Source: Tannerella sp. (lineage in GTDB: Bacteria; Bacteroidota; Bacteroidia; Bacteroidales; Tannerellaceae). From it: a DNA stretch of 6,165 nucleotides. Both the position numbers and the translations under genes were made by a program. Shown in pieces: positions 1-6,115 of this stretch (the first letter of the stretch is position 1; each line of letters starts with the position of its first letter). The stretch lies in NCBI GenBank assembly GCA_031288935.1, contig JAITQL010000189.1, positions 1 through 6,165 on the forward strand. The letters run 5' to 3'. The notes below the pieces were generated by a model that saw only the letters and a list, made by a program, of their open reading frames with translations, searched no databases and had not been told where the DNA came from.

Positions 1-24
1 TTGAATTTTTGAATTTTTGAATCC
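1..24. repeat. Short AT-rich tandem repeat, 8-bp period
   Basis: The unit GAATTTTT occurs twice in tandem (3-10, 11-18) and a partial third copy follows (19-22). It lies just past the stop codon of the aldo/keto reductase gene and is cut by the window edge, so its full length is unknown. It has no GC-rich stem, so it does not look like an intrinsic terminator. It may be simple slippage-prone intergenic sequence. Confidence 0.6.
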
Positions 25-27
25 GTG

Positions 28-927
28 TCAGCCTTTGACGGCTCTCATCACCCGCTCGACGGCATCGTCCATCTGGACTTCGGACTCCAATCCAAGCGTC
101 ATGCAGTGTACGTTTCCTTCGCGCACCGCATAGCGGATGGACTGTTCGCGTTCGGGGTCGGAGACGTGCGTCCCCTCGCCGAATATCTTCATGGCAATGA
201 TCCCCTTGCCGTTTTGCTGCGCTTTCTCTAACACGGCGTTGACTTCTTCGGGCGTGCCGTCCATTTTGGAGCCGAAGGGATTGATGCGTGCCATGATAAC
301 GTCGACCCAGGGATTGACGGCGGCTTCGTTCAATGCGTTGATGTCATGACACGAAATGCCGACCGCCTTCACGATTCCGTCCTGTTTGGCCTTCGACAGG
401 GCGTCCATGTAATGGGTGCGCGTTTGCGACCAGTCGCCCTGCGTCATGCAGTGCATAAGCAGGATGTCGAAGTAATCGGTTTGGGCTTCCTTGCGGAAAC
501 GGTCTAATTCCTTCTCGACGGGCTGTATCTGTTCCGACCCGTTTTCAAACGTCCATATTTTGGAAAGCAGCGTAATCTTTTCGCGGGGCAGGCTTTTGAC
601 GGCTTCGCCGACGTAGGGCATGGAACCGTACGAGTCGGCCATGTCATAAAAGCGGATCCCCTGTTCGTAGGCATGGTGCGCCAGTTTTACAAAGTTATCC
701 ATCCCCAGACGGGTCTGGTTCGAACTCCTGTTTCCTCCGATCGACCCCGTTCCCATCGCAATGCGTGAAACGGTCAAACCGGAATGGCCCAGCTTGATCC
801 TGTCAACGAGTGTACGGTCTGCCGCCGGCGTGCAACCTCCATTCACGACTCCCGCACCGGCAACCGAAAGTCCAACTAATCCGGCCGTACCTGTCCGGAT
901 AAATTCGCGTCTGTTCATCTTATTCAT
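28..927 (-). CDS. Tat-exported aldo/keto reductase
   Basis: This 299-residue protein belongs to the aldo/keto reductase superfamily (NAD(P)H-dependent TIM barrel reducing aldehydes or ketones). The usual catalytic tetrad is visible: Asp95 (FYDMAD), Tyr100 (DSYG), Lys123 (LLSK) and His159 (LLMHC). The N-terminus is a twin-arginine signal: RREFIR at residues 6-11, then a Gly/Ala/Val-rich hydrophobic stretch to about residue 30. Cys32 follows in NGGC, a poor lipobox because position -3 is Asn, so lipid anchoring is doubtful. The start at 927 is used; Met4 (918) is an alternative that also keeps the RR motif. It is the last gene of the minus-strand train, 84 bases after the lactonase-like gene. 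Family and export route are well supported. The substrate is unknown; a keto-sugar or sugar aldehyde made by neighbouring enzymes is a guess. Confidence 0.92.
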   Translation of the reverse strand: MNKMNRREFIRTGTAGLVGLSVAGAGVVNGGCTPAADRTLVDRIKLGHSGLTVSRIAMGTGSIGGNRSSNQTRLGMDNFVKLAHHAYEQGIRFYDMADSYGSMPYVGEAVKSLPREKITLLSKIWTFENGSEQIQPVEKELDRFRKEAQTDYFDILLMHCMTQGDWSQTRTHYMDALSKAKQDGIVKAVGISCHDINALNEAAVNPWVDVIMARINPFGSKMDGTPEEVNAVLEKAQQNGKGIIAMKIFGEGTHVSDPEREQSIRYAVREGNVHCMTLGLESEVQMDDAVERVMRAVKG

Positions 928-955
928 AACATAAAATCAATTTAATACATGTTCG

Positions 956-997
956 GCCTGCAAGGTACTCATTTTTTGCGAGCAACGCCGTGCAGGC
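956..997. repeat. Inverted repeat between lactonase-like and reductase genes
   Basis: GCCTGCA (956-962) pairs with TGCAGGC (991-997), a perfect 7-bp stem around a 28-base loop. Inside the loop a CTC/GAG pair (968-970 and 980-982) could add a small inner stem. On the minus strand a run of seven T precedes the structure instead of following it, so it is not a standard terminator of the upstream lactonase-like gene. It could be a weak leader hairpin for the reductase gene, a processing site, or chance. Confidence 0.35.
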
Positions 998-1011
998 ATG
1001 AAAAAAACCCG

Positions 1012-1914
1012 CTATTTTACGCCGGATACGTTCATCTGCAATCCGTACAGATACTGCGAGGCCGTAATAAACAGGATATTCCGGTCTTTGCCTCCGAAAC
1101 AGACATTGGCCGTCCAGTCGGCTTCGACCGGGATGTGCGCGATCTGTTCGCCCTTCGGATTGAAAACCGTCACTCCGCGCCCGGTCAGATAGACATTCCC
1201 CTCGCTGTCGACGGTCATTCCGTCGGAACCCAGGGGGGCAAACAATCGTTTGTTGCTTAATGATCCATCCGGCCGGATGTCGTATCCATACGTCTTCCCG
1301 GCACGGATGTCAGCCACATAGAGCGTCTTTCCGTCCGGCGTGCCGATGATTCCGTTCGGCTGTTCCAGATCGGTTGCAACGGTCATCAGCTGCTTCCGGT
1401 CGGGGGCGAGAAAATACACGTACTGGCCGGGCTGCTGCGTTTGCGGGTCGCGCGTCCAGTAGTCGCGCGGATAAAGCGGGTCGGTAAAATAGATTCCCCC
1501 GTCGGGACGTATCCACAAATCGTTGGGGCCGTTCAGCTTTCCGCCTTCAACATCCGCAACCAGCACCGTGTGCCGGCCATCCTTCACGTCGATGCGCCAG
1601 AGTTCGTTGTCCCCGTCGGAACACGAAAGCAGGTATCCTTCCCTGTCAAAATACAGTCCGTTTGCGCGGCCGGGCCGGTCGTGAAACACGGAAAGCGTAC
1701 CGTCGACCGACCATTTGAGAATCCGGTCATTGGGCTGGTCGGTGAAATACACGTTTCCCGCCTTGTCTGCCGCAGGGCCTTCCGTGAACAGGAAGCCTTC
1801 GGCCAGTTTCTCCACTTTCGCGCCCGGCGCCAGTATGTTTTTGTCCTTTGGGCTGCACGCCGCAATACAAACAAACACAAAAAGCGGACTGAAGATCATT
1901 ACAGTTTTCATCAT
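1012..1914 (-). CDS. SMP-30/gluconolactonase-like lipoprotein
   Basis: From the start at 1914 this is a 300-residue six-bladed beta-propeller of the SMP-30/gluconolactonase/LRE family, which includes metal-dependent lactonases that hydrolyse sugar lactones to acids. Family landmarks are present: Glu45 in FTEGPA, Asn128/Asn131 in LNGPND, Asn187 in QPNG and Asp231 in SDGM, matching the usual Glu/Asn/Asp metal and substrate ligands. Residues 1-20 form a lipoprotein signal with lipobox IAAC and lipidated Cys20, followed by SPKDK. The frame stays open upstream to 2061, but that extension reads through the 11-bp repeat array, is Arg/Lys-rich and would bury the signal peptide internally. ATG at 1914, or at 1911 directly after it, is therefore preferred. 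It lies between the GH78-like gene and the reductase gene and probably acts in the periplasm or at the outer membrane. The true lactone substrate cannot be read from sequence. Confidence 0.9.
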   Translation of the reverse strand: MMKTVMIFSPLFVFVCIAACSPKDKNILAPGAKVEKLAEGFLFTEGPAADKAGNVYFTDQPNDRILKWSVDGTLSVFHDRPGRANGLYFDREGYLLSCSDGDNELWRIDVKDGRHTVLVADVEGGKLNGPNDLWIRPDGGIYFTDPLYPRDYWTRDPQTQQPGQYVYFLAPDRKQLMTVATDLEQPNGIIGTPDGKTLYVADIRAGKTYGYDIRPDGSLSNKRLFAPLGSDGMTVDSEGNVYLTGRGVTVFNPKGEQIAHIPVEADWTANVCFGGKDRNILFITASQYLYGLQMNVSGVK

Positions 1915-1938
1915 ATGCTTAATTTCATTCACTGTCAG

Positions 1939-1952
1939 GTATATTTTTATAC
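1939..1952. repeat. Perfect 14-bp AT-rich inverted repeat
   Basis: GTATA (1939-1943) and TATAC (1948-1952) form perfect 5-bp arms around TTTT. The site is 25 bases upstream of the preferred start of the lactonase-like lipoprotein gene. It could be a small operator, or AT-rich promoter or leader DNA. The stem is too weak for a terminator. Confidence 0.3.
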
Positions 1953-1980
1953 GCTTTTCAACGGGAATTTTTCGGAGGAT

Positions 1981-2035
1981 CCTTCGACGTGCCTTCGACG
2001 TGCCTTCGACATGCCTTCGACGATCCTTCGACAAA
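1981..2035. repeat. Five tandem 11-bp repeats with invariant CCTTCGAC core
   Basis: Five consecutive 11-bp units start at 1981, 1992, 2003, 2014 and 2025. Each begins with the identical 8-mer CCTTCGAC; the last three bases vary (GTG, GTG, ATG, GAT, AAA). The array is flanked by a 5-bp inverted repeat, CGGAG at 1973-1977 and CTCCG at 2036-2040. It fills the gap between the GH78-like stop (2051) and the lactonase-like start (1914). The 11-bp period is not a multiple of three, so it is not a coding repeat, and it is close to one DNA helical turn. The last unit and flank resemble dispersed CCTTCGACAAGCTC-type intergenic repeats that I recall from many bacterial genomes. That comparison is from memory. 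Confidence 0.9.
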
Positions 2036-2050
2036 CTCCGTTCATGCGAT

Positions 2051-3817
2051 TCAATAAACAATCTTAACGCCCCTGGGCGCCTTTACGCCGGTTTTAACCT
2101 TTCCGTCCGCACCCTTTTCATGTTTGATGGATACGACGCCCTGCGGAGTGGGGAAAGTACCTTCCACCCATTCCAGATCGCCCAGGTGGGGTTCTATTTT
2201 CAAGACCTTGCATCCGGGTTGCATCACCTTCACGCCCAGGACATGCTCGCTGAGCCAGACGGTAGGCCCCGAAGCCCATCCGTGACACAGGCTGTGGCGC
2301 AGATTCTTGTAGCAGTAAGCGCCGAAATCGGCATGAATGTCCTTTTTCCCTTCCGGGACAAGTTCGTCGATTCCCGCCGCATTTTCGATCCAGTCCAGGT
2401 CGAAATCTTCCCAGAACGTGGTGGCGCCCAAGTCCAGCATCCCTCCCCAGAATTGACGGATGTTGTTGATGGCCGCCTGGTAGTTTCCGGCTTTTGCCTG
2501 GGCTTGCAGCATGTAGTAGCCGTAGAATGTAGAGAAATTCCCGGCTCCACCCACCGAGATCACTTCCCCGTCGGCCTGCCCGGCCGGCAACATGCCGGCC
2601 AGAGCCAGCAGAGCGGCGGCCTGCTTCAGTTGGTTGTGATCGGGGACTTGTTTTTTCATCAAGTCGACGGTCGCGCTGCATTTTTTGGCCAGGGCTTCGT
2701 CGCCCAGTACGGCGCACATTTCCGCTCCCGCCTCGAAAGCCAGTACCATTAGAGCCTGCAAACCGGCATCAATCCCTTTTGTATTGGGGCTGGACGGCCA
2801 ATCCAGAAACCGGCCTCCGCCATCGAGCTTTTCCCTGCCCGAAGCATCGACTTTGGTGAACAGCAACTCCAGTAACCCCGTCAGATAGGGCTGCTGTTCC
2901 CTGAGATAGGACAGATTGCCCTGATACTTGTACCAGTCGCGGTGAATGATGACCCACCAGAGCGAATAGGAGCACATCCCGTTCATCCATCCGGGCAGGG
3001 GCGTGATGTCCCGCGCCAGATCCAGGCTTTTGGGGATGACCTCGTTGTATCCGAAAACCGTATTCACGGTCATCACTTCGGGATGGAGGTCGCCGAGCCA
3101 CACCAGACGGTCGCGCTTGATGCCGTCCCAGATGTATTCCTGCATGTTGAGGTGCACCGTGTAGGCGCCGGTGAGCCAGATGCGGTTCAGCCGTTCGTCG
3201 CTGCTGCGGAACGATCCGAGGTAGGGAATGTCGCGATAGGTGAAGATGGCATTGATTTCCTTCAGGCTGAGCGTGACATTCGGCTCTGCCAGGTCAATGC
3301 GGACAAAGCGGAATCCGCTGTTGCCGACCTCCGCCACGCCCAGCCAGGGGACTTCCATCGTAAAGTCGCGCATGGCATGGTCATTCGTTGCGCCCTGTGC
3401 GCCTCCCACCGTACTCATGGCCTCCGACACGGATTCGCCAAAGCGTACGCGAATCCGCACGGGCACGTTTTTCCCGGCAGCGCTGGTGACGATTTGCAAC
3501 CCGCCCTGTATCTCCTTGCCGAAATCGAGCAGGATGGCCGGATATTCGTTCTCGGTACTGCGCATCGTGAACACCTGTTTGCCGGTCAGCTCGCTCTGTC
3601 CGTTATGGCCGGCAGCGAGAAGCCCTTCGGAACCGGTCATCAACCGCCCCTGTCCGTCATACTTCCAGACGATGCGCTGCGGCGTAATGTATGCCCGTGC
3701 ACGGCTGTCCCTGAACGCGGCGTTTGAATACTCCGCACCGAAAACGGGCGGCAAGTCCTGTGCCTGCATGCCTGCACACAGGCAAAACAGGAAGAATACA
3801 ATTGATTTTTTACTCAT
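2051..3817 (-). CDS. Secreted GH78-like alpha-L-rhamnosidase-type protein
   Basis: This 588-residue protein has a Sec signal peptide (residues 1-20, cut after MQAQ). A beta-sandwich of the rhamnosidase type spans about 75-195 (LLDFGKEIQGG, then VRIRVRFGES). A six-hairpin (alpha/alpha)6 domain spans about 205-525, and a C-terminal beta-sandwich ends the protein (VEGTFPTPQG, 551-560). GATTFWED (464-471) matches the GH78 segment carrying the catalytic base, here Glu470. DGIKRDRLVWLGD (231-243) sits where GH78 has its general-acid motif, but it is one residue shorter and lacks the usual Glu. It is shorter than many GH78 enzymes, having only one N-terminal sandwich. GH78 enzymes release terminal alpha-L-rhamnose; the altered motif leaves specificity open. 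Its start lies 27 bases after the stop of the GH99-like gene, so the two are very probably cotranscribed. Confidence 0.88.
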   Translation of the reverse strand: MSKKSIVFFLFCLCAGMQAQDLPPVFGAEYSNAAFRDSRARAYITPQRIVWKYDGQGRLMTGSEGLLAAGHNGQSELTGKQVFTMRSTENEYPAILLDFGKEIQGGLQIVTSAAGKNVPVRIRVRFGESVSEAMSTVGGAQGATNDHAMRDFTMEVPWLGVAEVGNSGFRFVRIDLAEPNVTLSLKEINAIFTYRDIPYLGSFRSSDERLNRIWLTGAYTVHLNMQEYIWDGIKRDRLVWLGDLHPEVMTVNTVFGYNEVIPKSLDLARDITPLPGWMNGMCSYSLWWVIIHRDWYKYQGNLSYLREQQPYLTGLLELLFTKVDASGREKLDGGGRFLDWPSSPNTKGIDAGLQALMVLAFEAGAEMCAVLGDEALAKKCSATVDLMKKQVPDHNQLKQAAALLALAGMLPAGQADGEVISVGGAGNFSTFYGYYMLQAQAKAGNYQAAINNIRQFWGGMLDLGATTFWEDFDLDWIENAAGIDELVPEGKKDIHADFGAYCYKNLRHSLCHGWASGPTVWLSEHVLGVKVMQPGCKVLKIEPHLGDLEWVEGTFPTPQGVVSIKHEKGADGKVKTGVKAPRGVKIVY

Positions 3818-3844
3818 CTTGATTGGTTGAATTATATAAGTTTG

Positions 3845-5908
3845 TTAAGGATTCTGTTTCCAGATAAAACGGTAATTGAACCGGCGGTTGGGCGCCGTAT
3901 CTCCGTCGACGCACAGGGAGACGGGATCGTCCAGACCGGCAGGATGGTCGCTCCATTTAAAGTCAATCGTGAACGACGGACTGTTGATGCCCAGAATTTT
4001 CCGGTCGACCGACAGTTCCAGTTTGTTGCCCTCGCTGCGAAAAGCCGCCGAAGCAACCGGCTGCCAACGCTTTTTCCCTGCATGATACTTCATGACGGTG
4101 GTACTTTTGTCGCTTTTCACCTCCTTGTTGATTAGAAAATCGTATCCGTACCAGCCGGTAGCGGGATTCCGGTCGGCATCAATCAGCAGCAGCATCCAGT
4201 TGTCTCCCGTACGGGAAGTGATCGCCCGGTCTGTTTCGACATAAAAATAGACGCTGGTTTCGTCTACGGCCACTTTGGAAACAAGCAAGTCGTTGCGTCC
4301 GGACGTATTTGTATAATGCAAGCCGCCGTATCCCTTGTGGTCGCGGTGGGCGACATCCCCCTTCGTATCGAAGAACGCGCTTTTGACGGCCGTCCAATCG
4401 TCGAACTGTCCGTCAATGGCCAGACGGTCGAAGCCCGCGTATTCCGGTATCGGGCGTACGCCCTTGTATTTGCGGATGTTCTGCGCCATCTGCATGTAGT
4501 AGTTGTCCGTATAGCCCCCCTTCATGGGTTGAATGGCACGGTTAAACTCGGCATTATACTGGTCGACAAAATAGAAGGAGTTTTTCCGTCCCAGAAATTC
4601 CGTCGGGCCGGGCGCGTCGTATCCGGGCGCCTTGCCGGCCACGTATTTGCCGGCCGTCCATTCGTTCCAGTCGTTCAGGTAGAGGAAGCGCGGGTCAGAC
4701 TTTAACGCTTCGTCCCAGCGATCCTGGAAATAAATACCGTAGGCGGCCGGATCGTCCACCGTCTTGCCGAGCCACGGGACACGGGTCGGCACGGGCATAT
4801 CCCGATCGTTCAGGGCGGGTTCTCCCCCGTCGCGCGTCCAGGATTTCCCGATCATACTGCTGGCATGCTGGGCGGGCGTTACGGCAGCCTCTTCCTGCCG
4901 CCCCCGGTGCGTGGACACCAGTTCGTCGGGCGTCAGGCTCTGCACCTGCCTGTTGCCCAGATCATATCCGAAACTCCAGTTGTCTTCCGTTCCAATAAAG
5001 CGTTCGCCCGCCCACTCGTAGTATCCCCACCACATGTTGCGCACGGTAAAATAGGCCTTTACCTCGGCCGTATAGTCCGCATACGCTTCTTCCGTATAGT
5101 CCGGGTCGCCGTAGTGCGGATTCCGCGGATTGGTTTTGGCGTCCGGGTCATAATTGGGATTCGGATTGTTCACTCCGCCGCCGTTGGCATCGAAAACCGG
5201 TTTGGCATTATACAGCAACAGGGGTTTTCCGTCCCAGTAAAACCACAAGTCCCGATATTTATTCTGCTTGTAGATTTTTTCGTACAAATCCTGCACGACC
5301 GTAATCACCGGGCCGTTGAACGCCCAGAAGCAGAATTGCGGCACCCGGTTGCCTTCCGCCTTCATCTGCTGCATGAGGCCAAACAGCGTCTCCCATTCCT
5401 CCCAGTATCTCACGGCATTGGTCACGTCCATCACCAGGACGTCCACCCCGGCATCTGCCAGCATGGACATGTCCTTGCGAATCACATACTCGTCCCTGCT
5501 CAGGAAATAGCCTTCTTCCGGTTCGCCCCAGTGGTAGGAGCCTTCCGTCCACAAGGGATTGTCGCCGTTGAAACGTGCGAACGGGTCTTTGGCCAGAATC
5601 TTCGAGACATCCGCCGAATAGGGCGCTTTCAAATTAGCCGCCTGGTCGCTGTGCCAGGTAATGTAAAAAATGCCGACGACCCGTTCGTGATCCGTCTTCA
5701 CCGGGCCGACCTCCGAATATCCGGGCATCGTCCGCCCGAGCGCATCCGTGGCCACCCAGGTGTCCGGATACGTATCCACCCGGGCCGGTTCACGGTTTTG
5801 AGCGTAAAGCGAGGAGATGAAACAGCAAATAACGGCTGCTTGAATCCACCTCGCACAAAAATGTTTTTTCGCGGGTATCCACTGACCCCAATTGAATAGA
5901 TGTTTCAT
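3845..5908 (-). CDS. Secreted GH99/GH71-like glycosidase with C-terminal CBM9-like domain
   Basis: This 687-residue protein starts with a signal peptide: a long polar n-region, a hydrophobic core at about 22-35 and likely cleavage after Ala-Gln37. Residues about 75-460 look like a GH71/GH99-type TIM barrel. Strand-like segments are VVGIFYITWH (77-86), MLADAGVDVLVMDV (149-162), QFCFWAFNG (191-199), GKPLLLYN (227-234), and the closing FLYLNDWNEWTAG (408-420) with Glu416. GH99 enzymes carry a second Glu three residues after this one (NEWHEG); here that position is Ala419. Residues about 492-687 resemble a CBM9/DOMON-like beta-sandwich (LAIDGQFDDW at 496-505, VYFYVETD, LLLIDADRNPATGW), which usually binds sugars. 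A region with many Asn/Asp/Pro (240-272) may be an active-site loop. It is the first gene of the minus-strand train. The family is fairly clear; substrate and exact CAZy family are not. Confidence 0.82.
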   Translation of the reverse strand: MKHLFNWGQWIPAKKHFCARWIQAAVICCFISSLYAQNREPARVDTYPDTWVATDALGRTMPGYSEVGPVKTDHERVVGIFYITWHSDQAANLKAPYSADVSKILAKDPFARFNGDNPLWTEGSYHWGEPEEGYFLSRDEYVIRKDMSMLADAGVDVLVMDVTNAVRYWEEWETLFGLMQQMKAEGNRVPQFCFWAFNGPVITVVQDLYEKIYKQNKYRDLWFYWDGKPLLLYNAKPVFDANGGGVNNPNPNYDPDAKTNPRNPHYGDPDYTEEAYADYTAEVKAYFTVRNMWWGYYEWAGERFIGTEDNWSFGYDLGNRQVQSLTPDELVSTHRGRQEEAAVTPAQHASSMIGKSWTRDGGEPALNDRDMPVPTRVPWLGKTVDDPAAYGIYFQDRWDEALKSDPRFLYLNDWNEWTAGKYVAGKAPGYDAPGPTEFLGRKNSFYFVDQYNAEFNRAIQPMKGGYTDNYYMQMAQNIRKYKGVRPIPEYAGFDRLAIDGQFDDWTAVKSAFFDTKGDVAHRDHKGYGGLHYTNTSGRNDLLVSKVAVDETSVYFYVETDRAITSRTGDNWMLLLIDADRNPATGWYGYDFLINKEVKSDKSTTVMKYHAGKKRWQPVASAAFRSEGNKLELSVDRKILGINSPSFTIDFKWSDHPAGLDDPVSLCVDGDTAPNRRFNYRFIWKQNP

Positions 5909-5938
5909 AGGTGTACTTTTTTAAAGAATAATGCGGGC

Positions 5939-5946
5939 GCAAGTTA
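5939..5946 (-). promoter_or_regulatory. Weak -7-like element before the GH99-like gene
   Basis: On the minus strand these bases read TAACTTGC, one T short of the Bacteroidota -7 consensus TAnnTTTG followed by C. The element is about 30 bases upstream of the ATG at 5908, a plausible leader length. No TTTG -33 element is found at the expected distance upstream, so this is only a candidate. A promoter for the minus-strand train should lie somewhere in 5909-6060, but I see no strong match. Confidence 0.2.
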
Positions 5947-6001
5947 CAACGAATATTTCATTTTCGGGTTAATTCTTTTTTTGAGGTGCTATTTTTACTG
6001 C

Positions 6002-6026
6002 ATGACAAAAAAAGTTGCATTGTCAT
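6002..6026. promoter_or_regulatory. Inverted repeat, candidate operator in divergent intergenic region
   Basis: ATGACAA (6002-6008) and TTGTCAT (6020-6026) are perfect 7-bp inverted arms separated by 11 bases, with centres 18 bp apart. The site lies about 94 bases upstream of the minus-strand GH99-like start and 35 bases upstream of the -33 element of the plus-strand promoter. That placement would suit a dimeric regulator acting on one or both divergent genes. No regulator is encoded within the window to connect to it. Chance is possible because the surrounding DNA is AT-rich. Confidence 0.4.
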
Positions 6027-6060
6027 AAATGATTGAATATCAACAAAAAAATTGTTTTTA

Positions 6061-6092
6061 TTTGGAAAAGACCTTGAAATTTTGTATCTTTA
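6061..6092 (+). promoter_or_regulatory. Bacteroidota-type promoter for the divergent plus-strand gene
   Basis: TTTG at 6061-6064 is followed after exactly 20 bases by TATCTTTA at 6085-6092. This matches the Bacteroidota housekeeping sigma pattern TTTG-N19 to 21-TAnnTTTG with one mismatch, in the last base. Transcription would begin near 6099, leaving a leader of roughly 17 bases before the ATG at 6116. No Shine-Dalgarno sequence is seen, which is normal in this phylum. Confidence 0.6.
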
Positions 6093-6115
6093 TAGCTGAA
6101 TTCCAAACAATTATA

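Noticed and set aside
991..1014. Intrinsic terminator after the lactonase-like gene
   Set aside because: On the minus strand the T run comes directly after the stop and before the stem, the reverse of a terminator order, and no GC-rich hairpin precedes it.
1981..2035. CRISPR array
   Set aside because: The units are only 11 bp with three-base linkers, far from CRISPR repeat and spacer sizes, and no cas gene is nearby.
1715..2752. Plus-strand open frame of 345 codons
   Set aside because: It spans the antisense of two real genes and the repeat-containing gap, and its translation shows no family motifs.
2942..3727. Plus-strand open frame of 261 codons
   Set aside because: It is antisense to the GH78-like gene, which has a signal peptide and clear domain motifs; the plus-strand translation has none.
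4865..5899. Plus-strand open frame of 344 codons
   Set aside because: It lies wholly antisense to the GH99-like gene, is rich in Arg/Val/His/Ile with no recognisable domain, and is explained by codon bias on the opposite strand.
6033..6043. TTGA-ATA-TCAA small palindrome as regulator site
   Set aside because: Four-base arms in AT-rich sequence are too weak to support a site.
6042..6056. AACAA/TTGTT inverted pair around an A run
   Set aside because: The arms are only 5 bp in very AT-rich DNA and such pairs are expected by chance.
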